Origin: Rhodospirillales bacterium
Lineage (GTDB): Bacteria; Pseudomonadota; Alphaproteobacteria; Rhodospirillales; Defluviicoccaceae
Assembly (NCBI GenBank): GCA_016793925.1
Contig: JAEULH010000087.1
Coordinates: 36,481 to 100,480, forward strand
DNA: 64,000 nucleotides
Reading direction: 5' to 3'
Positions 54,531-64,000 of the stretch are shown here, one piece after another. A program made the translations under genes and the position numbers. Below the pieces are notes generated by a model. The model had not been told where the DNA came from. It made no database searches and was given only the letters and a program-made list of their open reading frames with translations. How positions within the stretch are numbered: the stretch's first letter is position 1; each line of letters begins with the position of its first letter.

Positions 54531-55250
54531 TCAATCGCCCTCAGGGAGACGGTTCGCGTCCTCCCCGGATGTGGCGGCGTCGGGCGCTGGTCCCAGGCGG
54601 GCGAGCACTTCGGCGGCGCGGGCGCGGATCCCCTGCGGCGTCTCGACATCGCCCTGGAGTTTCGTGAGCTGTTCCCGCGCGCCGGTAACGTCGCCACGTT
54701 GCAGGGCGACAGCCGCGGACATCTCCCGCGCCGAGTAGCGCCAGGGGTTCGAATCCTCGCGCAACGGCGACAACCGGACCGCGAGCGTCTCAAGTTCCTC
54801 GCCCGAGGCGCCGTCGTTCAGCCGGAGCGCAACGGCGCGAAGGGTCGCAAGATCGCGATAGAGGGGTTCGCCGCCGCCGGCGGCGATCCGGTCGTAGGCG
54901 ACAGCAGCCTGGTCGCGGTGCCCCTGGTCGGCAAGAATGGAAGCTTCGCGAAAGCCGGCGAGGAGGGCGTATCCGTCGCTTCCCTTGGCAGCGAGCGTCG
55001 CAAAGGCGGCTTCGGCCGCCGCGGGATCGGACTGAGCCAGCGTTTCGGCGGAAATGTATTCGGCGCCGCGGTCTTTGCGGCGGCTCGTGTCCCAGGCCCG
55101 CCACGCCTGGAACGCGCCGACGGCGACCACGATGGCAATTGCGGCGGCGATCAGCCACGAGCCATAGCGTTTCCACAGTGTCTCGAGCTTTTCTCGGCGC
55201 AGATCCTCCTGAATCTCCCTCAGCAGATTTTCCTGTACGGGATCGGCCAA
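54531..55250 (-). CDS. YfgM-like tetratricopeptide inner-membrane protein
   Basis: A 239-residue protein with a helical N-terminus (LLREIQEDLRREKLETLWKR), one membrane helix (WLIAAAIAIVVAVGAFQAW) and a periplasmic TPR-like region. It is a homologue of YfgM, a SecYEG/PpiD-linked chaperone ancillary. The start is TTG at 55250, with GGAGGA 7 bases upstream. It overlaps bamB by 4 bases if the TTG start of bamB is used. Operon with bamB and der. Confidence 0.88.
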   Translation of the reverse strand: MADPVQENLLREIQEDLRREKLETLWKRYGSWLIAAAIAIVVAVGAFQAWRAWDTSRRKDRGAEYISAETLAQSDPAAAEAAFATLAAKGSDGYALLAGFREASILADQGHRDQAAVAYDRIAAGGGEPLYRDLATLRAVALRLNDGASGEELETLAVRLSPLREDSNPWRYSAREMSAAVALQRGDVTGAREQLTKLQGDVETPQGIRARAAEVLARLGPAPDAATSGEDANRLPEGD

Positions 55251-55351
55251 TCAGTCCTCCAAAAGAAAGCCGCGCGCAAACCGCCGGCGCGCACGGACGA
55301 TGAATACCCCGGGTTGAACGGATACGCAAACGACGCTGCGGCGCTGCGCGT

Positions 55352-56389
55352 CTAACCGCGGGCGGTGGCCGCCAGCCCCGCTCCGGGTCCCGAGCCCGAT
55401 CCCTGATTCGGCCGCCAGTCGGCCAGGGCCGCGCCAAGGCGCTCGAAATCGGCGTCGTTGCCGGGAACGCCGAAACGCAGCCAACGGTCGAAGGCTGCGA
55501 ACCGGCGGACGAGGATGCCGCGCGCCGCCAGGTGCTCAAACAGCGACGGCGCGTGCGGGCTGTCGACGAGGCGAAAGAGCGGCGTGCCGCCGAGCAGCCG
55601 AAGCCGGGCGCGGACGAGCAGACCGTCGAGCTTCCCGGCGGCGGCCTTGAGGCGCACCCTTGTCGCTTTGATCCAGGTTTCGTCGCTCAACATGACCGCG
55701 CCGACGGCGGCGGCCGGACCCGACACCGCCCATGGCCCCAGAACGGCGCGCAAACGCTGCGCCATCTCGCGCCCGGCCAAGGCGAACCCGAGGCGCATGC
55801 CGGCCAGACCGAACATCTTGCCGACGGAGCGCAGGACCACGAGGTTGCCGCTTCCGACCGACCCGGCAACGCTGACCTCGGGGACGACGTCGGCGAAGGC
55901 TTCGTCGACGATGACCAGCCGGTCGCTCGCAAGCAGGAGCAGACGCTGAGGGTCGACGAGCCGGCCATCCGGGTTGTTGGGGTTGACCAGGAGGACGATG
56001 CCGGCGTCGCCGATCGCGTCCAGCGCACCTGTCCGCACCGAATGCCCGGCCGCGCTCCAGGCCCGTTCATGCTCTGCGTATGTGGGCGAAACCACGAAGA
56101 CACGCTGCAGCGGGAACAGCCGCGGCAGCCACTGGATCAGGGCCTGGGTTCCCGGCGCCGGCACCACGCTTTCAGGCTCGGCGACGCCGTAACAACGCGC
56201 CGCCGACTCCCGCAGCCATGCATCGAGGCCGGCGTCCGGGAGGCGGTGCCAGTACTCCCGGGCGAGGTCGGGCAACGGATAGGGATTGGCGTTGATACCC
56301 GTCGAGAGGTCGAGCCAGCGGTCGCGGGCGATGCCGTAGCGTTCGCACGCCGAGTCGAGCATGCCGCCGTGGATCATCCACTCAGTCAT
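55352..56389 (-). CDS. cobC: Threonine-phosphate decarboxylase-like (CobC/CobD) aminotransferase
   Basis: A 345-residue PLP fold-I protein of the cobalamin path (L-threonine-O-3-phosphate decarboxylase, CobC/CobD type). It has IHGGMLDSACERYGI, LDLSTGINANPYP, the NPNNPDGR motif, DEAFADVVPE and the PLP Lys in LRSVGKMFGLAGMRLGF. It is alone: no other cob genes are adjacent in the window. It is 101 bases upstream of yfgM on the same strand. Confidence 0.9.
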   Translation of the reverse strand: MTEWMIHGGMLDSACERYGIARDRWLDLSTGINANPYPLPDLAREYWHRLPDAGLDAWLRESAARCYGVAEPESVVPAPGTQALIQWLPRLFPLQRVFVVSPTYAEHERAWSAAGHSVRTGALDAIGDAGIVLLVNPNNPDGRLVDPQRLLLLASDRLVIVDEAFADVVPEVSVAGSVGSGNLVVLRSVGKMFGLAGMRLGFALAGREMAQRLRAVLGPWAVSGPAAAVGAVMLSDETWIKATRVRLKAAAGKLDGLLVRARLRLLGGTPLFRLVDSPHAPSLFEHLAARGILVRRFAAFDRWLRFGVPGNDADFERLGAALADWRPNQGSGSGPGAGLAATARG

Positions 56390-56500
56390 GATCTGCGTTC
56401 ATCGAATCCTTCAGCCGGTCTCGTCCGTACCCCAGGAATGGGCACACGTCCACCGCGACGGCGACGCTTTTTCCGCATCCCCAAGCACGGCTTGCGGCGA

Positions 56501-56656
56501 TCAGCCGACGAAATAGAGGAGGATCCCAGCGGCGAGCAGTAACCCCGGCACCCAGATGAAGGGCGACAGCCCCTCTCTCGCCGCAACGGGTTTCGCAGCA
56601 TCAGGCCGTGCGTCCATATCTTCCGCTTCGCTCGGTCGTTCGCCGAACAGGCGCAT
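56501..56656 (-). CDS. Small single-pass membrane protein (51 aa)
   Basis: A 51-residue ORF: MRLFGERPSEAEDMDA at the start and a C-terminal hydrophobic helix FIWVPGLLLAAGILLYFVG ending at the stop, so a tail-anchored-type topology. A strong GGAGG lies 6 bases before the ATG at 56656. No homologue comes to mind. The frame is well isolated in the 611-base gap between cobC (56389) and ftsH (57001), and I think it is a real gene. It lies 111 bases upstream of cobC on the same strand. Confidence 0.6.
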   Translation of the reverse strand: MRLFGERPSEAEDMDARPDAAKPVAAREGLSPFIWVPGLLLAAGILLYFVG

Positions 56657-56773
56657 GCAGATCCTCCGCCCACCGACCTTCAGCCCCGAAATACGACGCT
56701 GTCGCGGGGCCGGGAAAGCCGGTCATACAAGAGTACATGTAGGGGTTGTCGGCGCCGCAACTCCGGTTCACTC

Positions 56774-56959
56774 TCAAGTCGGCGCAAACCGTAGTGCGCA
56801 GCGATTGCACGACATCGTCTTCGAGCCCATGTCGATCTCGATAACCAGGAGGCGTCGACCGTCACCGTCGAAGGCGGCCGAGCGTTCAACCCCGGTCGCG
56901 ATCGCCGACGCGCAGTGCGGGCCGAGAGGCGGGATCGCGTCGAGGTGGCAAATGAACAC
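56774..56959 (-). CDS. Possible small protein with C-terminal CxxC
   Basis: A 61-residue ORF (start [20 protein letters not shown]) ending in [14 protein letters not shown]; two more cysteines lie in the first 16 residues. GC3 is about 80%, somewhat below clear genes here. No ribosome site is evident; no family recognised. It is divergent from ftsH by 41 bases. It may be noise. Confidence 0.3.
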   Translation of the reverse strand: MFICHLDAIPPLGPHCASAIATGVERSAAFDGDGRRLLVIEIDMGSKTMSCNRCALRFAPT

Positions 56960-57000
56960 GAACCGTGACGCGATACGGCGAAGATTGGAAACGACAGACG

Positions 57001-58932
<1,932 letters not shown>

Positions 58933-59077
58933 CGAGGCCGGGGTTCCGGTTTGCCCGCCGGCGCGGACGCTCTCCGCGCTGGTCACTTTCGGTTGTGTAT
59001 CGTCGAACACTTTCGTTGTTGCCGTGGCGCGTGGGGGCTAAGATCGCCCTTTCAATCGCCGGGAGGAGGGAACCCCG

Positions 59078-59506
59078 ATGGCACAAGAGCCCAAGAACCC
59101 GTTCATGCCTATGGATTTCTCGAAGATGATGGCGGGCGTGCAGATGCCTGGCATCGACATGAACGCGATGATGTCCGGCTACAGCCGCAACATCGAGGCG
59201 CTAACGGAAGCGAACCGGCGTGCATACGAGGGCATGCAGGCGGTGATGACCCGACAGGCCGAGATCTTCAAGCAGACGATGGAAGAAGCCGCCGCCATGT
59301 CGCGCGAGATGGCGACGCAGAAGAAGCCCGAAGAGATGGTGGCGAAGCAGACCGAGCTCGCCCGGGCCGCGTTCGAGCGGGCGCTGTCGAACATGCGAGA
59401 GCTTGCCGAGATGGTGACCAAGGCGAATCGTGAAGCCACCGACGTCATCAACAAGCGGATCGCGGAAAGCCTCGCCGAAGTCCGCAGCCTCTACATGAAG
59501 AAGTAG
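59078..59506 (+). CDS. Phasin (PHA granule-associated) family protein
   Basis: A 142-residue amphipathic helical protein of the phasin_2 type: MDFSKMMAGVQMPGIDMNAM, RNIEALTEANRRAYEGMQAV, AFERALSNMRELAEMVTKAN. Phasins coat polyhydroxyalkanoate granules. GGGAGGAGG precedes the ATG at 59078. Preceded by 145 bases holding its promoter. Confidence 0.88.
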   Translation: MAQEPKNPFMPMDFSKMMAGVQMPGIDMNAMMSGYSRNIEALTEANRRAYEGMQAVMTRQAEIFKQTMEEAAAMSREMATQKKPEEMVAKQTELARAAFERALSNMRELAEMVTKANREATDVINKRIAESLAEVRSLYMKK

Positions 59507-59509
59507 CGC

Positions 59510-59567
59510 GCAGCCGCCCTGCCGCCCCGACTCGCCGATCGGGCGCGGCGTCCGACCCTGCGGCTGC
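59510..59567 (+). terminator. Nested inverted repeat after the phasin gene
   Basis: Arms GCAGCCGC (59510-59517) and GCGGCTGC (59560-59567) enclose an inner CGCC/GGCG pairing around GATC. It begins 4 bases after the phasin stop. The long loop and lack of T-run make a terminator role uncertain. Confidence 0.3.
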
Positions 59568-59669
59568 AACGACGCCGGGCTCTTTCACGGGGCTCGGCCG
59601 CCGCGGCTGCGTCGTGCGGACCAGGACCCAACCAGAGCTTTCAGCGCCAACCACAAGCGTGGCCCTAGC

Positions 59670-60254
59670 GTGACCTCGTTCGGTTCCATCTGCGTCCTGT
59701 GCGGCTCGGGAGAGGGCGACGCGCCTGCCTACCGTGCCGCCGCGGTGGCTTTGGGCCGGGAGATGGCTGCGCGCAAGATCAGGCTGATCTTCGGCGGCGG
59801 GTCGATCGGCCTGATGGGCGCCATCGCCGACGCGGTGATAGAGGCCGGCGGCGAGGCCATCGGCGTCATTCCGGATTTCCTCATTCGCTACGAGGTCGGC
59901 CACAAGCGGCTGAGCCGTCTCGTCGTGACCGACAGCATGCACGAGCGCAAGCGCCGCATGTTCGAGATGGCCGACGCCTTCGTCGTCCTTCCCGGCGGCC
60001 TTGGAACGCTCGACGAGACCTTCGAGATCGTGACCTGGAAGCAGTTGGGGCTGCATGCGGCGCCGATCGTGGTTCTCGATGTCGACGGCTATTGGACGCC
60101 TCTGCGGGCGCTGATCGACGCGGTTATCGCCGCCCGATTTGCGCATCCGAAGGTGTCCGAACTCGTCACCTTCGTCTCTTCGCCCGACGAGGTCCTCGCG
60201 GCTTTGGATGCGGCACCGCAGCCGGCGCCGGGCGTCGCCACCGGGCATCTCTAG
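59670..60254 (+). CDS. LOG family protein (cytokinin riboside phosphoribohydrolase type)
   Basis: A 194-residue Rossmann-fold protein with the LOG signature PGGLGTLDE and the upstream FGGGSIGLMGAIADAV motif, plus SMHERKRRMFEMADAF. LOG proteins hydrolyse nucleoside 5'-monophosphates (AMP, and cytokinin precursors in some) to the base and ribose-5-phosphate. GTG start at 59670. It is 163 bases after the phasin gene. Confidence 0.93.
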   Translation: MTSFGSICVLCGSGEGDAPAYRAAAVALGREMAARKIRLIFGGGSIGLMGAIADAVIEAGGEAIGVIPDFLIRYEVGHKRLSRLVVTDSMHERKRRMFEMADAFVVLPGGLGTLDETFEIVTWKQLGLHAAPIVVLDVDGYWTPLRALIDAVIAARFAHPKVSELVTFVSSPDEVLAALDAAPQPAPGVATGHL

Positions 60255-60527
60255 CAGGCCCCGTCCTGCCATCGCCGGCCGCGCCGGCCTGGTCGTCAAG
60301 GTGTCGCCTGATCCTTGAAATGCACGCGTTTGCCGCGTACGGTCCGCCGAACCGAGCGAGGAGGCTTGGCGGAAACCTCGACCCAATCCCCCGGACGAAA
60401 CCGAACCGGAGGCGGAAAGTCGGCCGCTGTCACGTTGCCGGGGCATCGTTCTGCGCTTGACCGCGCAAGGCGTGCTCGAGGCGTTTCGCGCAACGCGGCC
60501 AATCGGACGCCGCAGGAGAACCGAATC

Positions 60528-61748
60528 ATGAACAAGATCAAGGTGGCTAACCCGGTCGTCGAGCTCGACGGCGACGAGATGACGCGGATCATCTGGGGAT
60601 TCATCAAGGAGAAGCTGATCCTCCCGTATCTCGACGTCGATCTGAAGTACTACGACCTCGGCATGGAGAAGCGCGACGAGACCGACGATCAGATCACGGT
60701 CGACGCCGCGAACGCGATCAAGCAGCACGGGATCGGTGTGAAATGCGCCACGATCACGCCGGATGAAGCGCGGGTCGAGGAATTCAAACTGAAGAAGATG
60801 TGGAAATCGCCGAACGGGACCATCCGCAACATCCTTGGCGGCACCGTCTTCCGTCAGCCGATCATCTGCAAGAACGTCCCGCGCCTTGTCCCCGGCTGGA
60901 CCAAGCCGATCGTCATCGGCCGTCATGCCTTCGGCGATCAGTACCGGGCGACCGACTTCGTCGTTCCCAGCGCCGGCAAGCTCACCATCCGCTTTCAGCC
61001 CGCGGGCGGCGGCGAGGCGATCGAGCACGAGGTCTTCGACTTTCCCGGCGGCGGCGTCACCATGGCGATGTACAACGTGGACGAGTCGATCCGCGGCTTC
61101 GCTCACGCCTGCTTCAACTACGCCCTCGATCTCGGCTGGCCGCTCTATCTCTCGACGAAGAACACCATCCTCAAGGCCTATGACGGCCGCTTCAAGGACC
61201 TGTTCCAGCAGATCTACGAGAGCGAATACAAAGGGAAGTTCGCCGAGAAGGGGATCACCTACGAGCACCGGCTCATCGACGACATGGTCGCCGCTGCGCT
61301 GAAATGGGAAGGCGGCTTTGTCTGGGCCTGCAAGAACTACGACGGCGACGTCCAGTCCGACACCGTCGCGCAAGGCTTCGGCTCGCTCGGCTTGATGACC
61401 TCGGTGCTGATGACCGCCGACGGCCACACGGTGGAGGCCGAAGCTGCGCACGGCACGGTGACCCGGCACTACCGCATGCACCAGCAGGGGAAGGATACGT
61501 CGACGAACCCGATCGCCTCGATCTTCGCCTGGACCCGGGGCCTCAGTTACCGCGGCAAGTTCGACAACACGCCCGACGTGACGGCCTTCGCCGAGGATCT
61601 CGAGCAGGTCTGCATCGATACCGTCGAGAGCGGCGCGATGACCAAGGATCTGGCAATCCTCATCGGCCCCGATCAGCCGTGGCTGACGACGCCGCAGTTC
61701 CTCAACAAGCTGGACGAGAACCTGAAGAAGCGTCGCGGCCTCGACTGA
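60528..61748 (+). CDS. icd: NADP-dependent isocitrate dehydrogenase
   Basis: A 406-residue enzyme of the eukaryotic-type NADP-IDH family: [85 protein letters not shown]. It converts isocitrate to 2-oxoglutarate in the TCA cycle and supplies NADPH. GGAGAA precedes the ATG at 60528. It is followed by a rho-independent terminator at 61838. Confidence 0.96.
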   Translation: MNKIKVANPVVELDGDEMTRIIWGFIKEKLILPYLDVDLKYYDLGMEKRDETDDQITVDAANAIKQHGIGVKCATITPDEARVEEFKLKKMWKSPNGTIRNILGGTVFRQPIICKNVPRLVPGWTKPIVIGRHAFGDQYRATDFVVPSAGKLTIRFQPAGGGEAIEHEVFDFPGGGVTMAMYNVDESIRGFAHACFNYALDLGWPLYLSTKNTILKAYDGRFKDLFQQIYESEYKGKFAEKGITYEHRLIDDMVAAALKWEGGFVWACKNYDGDVQSDTVAQGFGSLGLMTSVLMTADGHTVEAEAAHGTVTRHYRMHQQGKDTSTNPIASIFAWTRGLSYRGKFDNTPDVTAFAEDLEQVCIDTVESGAMTKDLAILIGPDQPWLTTPQFLNKLDENLKKRRGLD

Positions 61749-61837
61749 GCACGCCACCGAGCGCGCCGGCGCCGCACGGTCGATGCGGCGTTCGGCTTGA
61801 CGCGGGCGGCTCGTCTTCATAAAACGAGCGGAGACAA

Positions 61838-61864
61838 GGGGCCTTCGCGGGCCCCGACTTTTTT
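61838..61864 (+). terminator. Rho-independent terminator in the rpmB 5' leader
   Basis: GGGGCC-TTCGCG-GGCCCC (61838-61855) followed, after GAC, by six T (61859-61864). It is a textbook intrinsic terminator after icd. It ends only 13 bases before the rpmB ATG, and its T-run abuts the rpmB ribosome site TTTTGGAGA. Therefore it could also act as an attenuator on rpmB. Confidence 0.8.
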
Positions 61865-61877
61865 GGAGACCGTAACC

Positions 61878-62165
61878 ATGGCGAGACGCTGCGGCGTAAC
61901 CGGAAAGGGCGTGCTGACCGGCAACAACGTCAGCCATGCCCACAACAAGACCCGGCGACGTTACCTGCCGAACCTTCAGACGACCTCGGTGTTCAGCGAA
62001 GCGCTGGGGCGAATGGTTCGGCTGCGGTTGTCGACCAGCGCGCTTCGAACCATCGAGCACAACGGCGGGTTCGACGCCTTTCTCCTCGGCGCCCGGACGC
62101 CGGCGCTGCCGACCGACCTTCGCCGGCTGAAAAAGCAGGTCGAGAAGGCGCGGGCCACAGGCTAG
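61878..62165 (+). CDS. rpmB: 50S ribosomal protein L28
   Basis: A 95-residue ribosomal protein of the bL28 family: ARRCGVTGKGVLTGNNVSHA, the RRYLPNLQTTSVFSEALGRM block and LRTIEHNGGFDAFLL. GGAGA precedes the ATG at 61878 and directly follows the T-run of the terminator. Normal length. Confidence 0.95.
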   Translation: MARRCGVTGKGVLTGNNVSHAHNKTRRRYLPNLQTTSVFSEALGRMVRLRLSTSALRTIEHNGGFDAFLLGARTPALPTDLRRLKKQVEKARATG

Positions 62166-62241
62166 GGGCGGCGATCCGCCGCCTCTTCCGGAACGCGCTC
62201 CGATCGCAGGGCGGCGCCCGCGCGAGATCCCTTGCGCAAAG

Positions 62242-63156
62242 TCATACGGACAGCCACGACGGAAGCCGTGGTCGGACGCGGCTGCCGGCTGCGGTCAGCC
62301 CCGCGTCGCTGCCGGCCTCCGCGTCGACTTCGCTCAGCGCCTCGAGGCGCAGCATCGCCAACGCGAGGTCGCCGATGCCCGAGCGAATTTCGCCGACTTC
62401 GCTGCCGTCGCGGAGCACGGGCGTGCCGGGCGGCGGCAGGGGGCCTTCGACCGAAAGCGGGATCAACCGCTTTCTGATCAGGGCGCGGTACTTGGTTCGG
62501 GCGGTGAGTTCCTGGCCGAGGAAACACCCCTTGTCCCAGTCGACCCCGTGCAACTCGTCGAAGCCGCATTCAAGGAGAATGGAACGCTCGACCTCCAGGT
62601 CGCGGCTGCCGTCAGCAAGCCCGAGCGCGATGCGGTGGCGGTCGTAAGCCGATGCGGGCGCGGCGGTCAGGCCGGCCGCTTCCAGCCGCGCGGCGGCGTC
62701 GGCCCGCGGCAGGATCGCCCGCGCCCCGGCCGCGGCAAGGCGCGGATCGACGTAGGCGACGCCGCCCGCGAAGGAAGTCGCTGCGCCGGGATCCGCCGCC
62801 GCCAGGCCGAGCGCTTCCGCTGCACCCGCTCCGAAGACAGCCGCGGCCGCCCAGTCCGCGCTGCGGTCCTCGATCGCGACCTTGGAGCGCAGCCGGTAGG
62901 GGCGCAACCGCCGGACAAGATCGCCGCTGCGGCTCGCCTCGCACTCAAGGGCGACGGTTTCGCCATCGAGAGCGACAACAAAAAAATCGTGAAGGTACTT
63001 GCCCTGCGGCGTCAGGAAGGCGGCGTAGACCACGCGCGACTCGTCAACCCGGCGCACATCGTTCGAAATGAGGCCCTGCAGGAACGTGCGATGGTCCGCC
63101 CCGGCGACCGTGACGACCCCGCGACTTTCAAGCAGGACATAGTGCGCGGTTTCCAA
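62242..63156 (-). CDS. ygfZ: YgfZ/GcvT-domain folate-binding protein
   Basis: A 304-residue protein related to GcvT (tetrahydrofolate-binding) and to YgfZ/IBA57, which helps Fe-S protein maturation. The family motif KGCFLGQE is present with Cys211 (residues 209-216). N-terminal motif: VVTVAGADHRTFLQGLISND. It is divergent from the last gene with a 185-base gap. Confidence 0.9.
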   Translation of the reverse strand: METAHYVLLESRGVVTVAGADHRTFLQGLISNDVRRVDESRVVYAAFLTPQGKYLHDFFVVALDGETVALECEASRSGDLVRRLRPYRLRSKVAIEDRSADWAAAAVFGAGAAEALGLAAADPGAATSFAGGVAYVDPRLAAAGARAILPRADAAARLEAAGLTAAPASAYDRHRIALGLADGSRDLEVERSILLECGFDELHGVDWDKGCFLGQELTARTKYRALIRKRLIPLSVEGPLPPPGTPVLRDGSEVGEIRSGIGDLALAMLRLEALSEVDAEAGSDAGLTAAGSRVRPRLPSWLSV

Positions 63157-63304
63157 GGCGTTCCCCTCGACCTGTGTCTGCGATCCGTCAAAAATTGGGC
63201 GAGCGCGCCCTCCACCGCAAGCCCGCTCTGTCGCCGCTTGTCACGGCGACGCCGGATCCGGCGACGATGCCCCGCGGCCAGTAAATACCTATGAGAAAGT
63301 TTCT

Positions 63305-63334
63305 GTTCATAGTTTAACGCTGGGGTAGTATAAT
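63305..63334 (+). promoter_or_regulatory. Promoter in front of the last gene
   Basis: A perfect TATAAT (63329-63334) lies 7 bases before the ATG at 63342, with a weak GTTCAT -35 box at 63305-63310 (18-base spacer). The predicted start lies at or near 63341, which would give a leaderless transcript if the ATG at 63342 is used. Confidence 0.4.
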
Positions 63335-63341
63335 CGCGGCC

Positions 63342-64000
63342 ATGGTCGACAGTCCATACCAGTTGCACCGGGAACGCCTCCAGCCGGCGGACGGTGTCGG
63401 CGGCCAGCCGCGGCGCGATCCGGGTCACGATGGCGGCGAAGACCGACGTGGCCGCGGATCGTCGCGGTGGGGAGAGAAATCGCCAGGGTGGAGCGAGAAC
63501 CGAGGCGACGACGTTTACGCCGGCATGTTCGATATTCCGAGCGGCGAGTTGACGCCGCGGGTCCGCCGGGCCCTGACGCGACTGCTCGCCCGCTTCGACG
63601 AGGCGAGAAAGCGGCTCGACGCCGGCCACGACCGCGAGCTGTACCTGCAGGGGTTGGCTGACGGCGATGTCGTCCTGCCGATCGGGAATCGACGGTTTTT
63701 CATCCGCGAGCTGTCTCGGATTATCGAGCGAAGCAGAATGGCGCAGACGACGAGCACGCTTGTCCTGATTTCGCTTGCCAACGCCGCAGGCGTGCGTGTC
63801 GTGCACGGGGAAGCTGCTGCCCAGGCCCTGCTCTGCGAGATGGCCGGCGTCCTCGTCGCCAGCACTCGCGCCAGCGACGTCGTCGCCAGCCTCGGCGGTT
63901 ACGACTTCGGCGTCATCCTGACCTTGGCGGGTGGGGCGGCGGCGGCGGAAAAGGCGAGGTCGCTGGTGGCCGGGTTGGGCGAGACGGAGGTCGCGTGGAG
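63342..64000 (+). CDS. Degenerate GGDEF-domain protein (3' end outside window)
   Basis: The frame from ATG 63342 is open to the window edge (219 codons). The first 60 residues are low in motifs and rich in Arg/Gly. From about 62 on it reads like a diguanylate-cyclase-type signalling protein: FDIPSGELTPRVRRALTRLL, GDVVLPIGNRRFFIRELSRI, then LLCEMAGVLVASTRASDVVA and SLGGYDFGVIL. The GGDEF site is GGYDF (residues 185-189), lacking the Asp-Glu pair, so it is probably inactive as a cyclase. ATG at 63525 is an alternative start. Confidence 0.75.
   Translation, partial: MVDSPYQLHRERLQPADGVGGQPRRDPGHDGGEDRRGRGSSRWGEKSPGWSENRGDDVYAGMFDIPSGELTPRVRRALTRLLARFDEARKRLDAGHDRELYLQGLADGDVVLPIGNRRFFIRELSRIIERSRMAQTTSTLVLISLANAAGVRVVHGEAAAQALLCEMAGVLVASTRASDVVASLGGYDFGVILTLAGGAAAAEKARSLVAGLGETEVAW

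Noticed and set aside
54741..54757. tRNA T-arm-like GGTTCGAATCC
   Set aside because: It is inside yfgM coding sequence; no anticodon stem, acceptor arm or D-arm around it.
59448..62060. 870-residue minus-strand ORF across phasin, LOG, icd
   Set aside because: It overlaps four genes with clear motifs on the plus strand; the product has only antisense-like composition.

Overview
The window is GC-rich DNA with strong third-position G/C bias and many GTG and TTG starts. Its gene content points to an alphaproteobacterium, most likely of the Rhodospirillales type. Markers are an NDUFA12-type complex I accessory protein, a DUF2155 protein, a Mla-like lipid system, a phasin, a ThiS-ThiG fusion and an Rrf2-linked sulfate transporter. 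This lineage call is inference from gene content. I recognised no rRNA, tRNA or CRISPR array.

Layout. 0.1-2.0 kb: a secreted beta-helix-like protein and a short CDF metal transporter. 2.1-6.6 kb: sulfate ABC importer (sbp-cysT-cysW-cysA) behind an Rrf2 regulator with cysteines, with a palindrome between them. 6.8-10.5 kb: exported C13/caspase-like peptidase, CoxE-type VWA protein, MoxR ATPase, cyclophilin. 10.7-13.9 kb: pyruvate kinase and two permeases. 13.9-17.4 kb: accessory island with a probably frameshifted hypothetical gene, a decayed IS1595-family element, and a translationally coupled pair made of a TOPRIM-like DUF3226 protein and an SMC/RecF-type ATPase. This pair is the best candidate for an uncharacterised (possibly anti-phage) system. 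17.6-31.2 kb: sugar-nucleotide epimerase, long-chain acyl-CoA ligase, M3 peptidase, ABC1 kinase, MepA, SIMPL protein, OsmC protein, class III aminotransferase, SleB-like hydrolase, a mandelate-racemase remnant and a MaoC-like hydratase. 31.5-39.3 kb: SpmA-SpmB fusion, a duplicated-domain lipoprotein, thioredoxin-like protein, RTX protein, and the transglutaminase/alpha-E/ATP-grasp operon. 39.6-46.2 kb: thiSG, then accB-accC-aat facing DUF2155, methyltransferase, two MlaD-type proteins and NDUFA12. 46.7-51.6 kb: a second beta-helix paralogue, a hypothetical protein, a PAS-GGDEF-EAL protein and a sulfotransferase. 51.7-58.9 kb: yfgM-bamB-der, cobC, two small unlisted ORFs and ftsH. 59-64 kb: phasin, LOG protein, icd, rpmB, ygfZ and the 5' part of a degenerate GGDEF protein cut by the window edge.

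Most of the window is ordinary core metabolism and envelope biology: sulfate uptake, fatty-acid initiation (accBC), lipid transport (Mla), outer-membrane assembly (BamB), proteolysis (FtsH, M3, MepA) and PHA granules. The unusual parts are the 13.9-17.4 kb island, the two secreted beta-helix paralogues about 46 kb apart, several decayed genes, and small proteins missed by length cut-offs.
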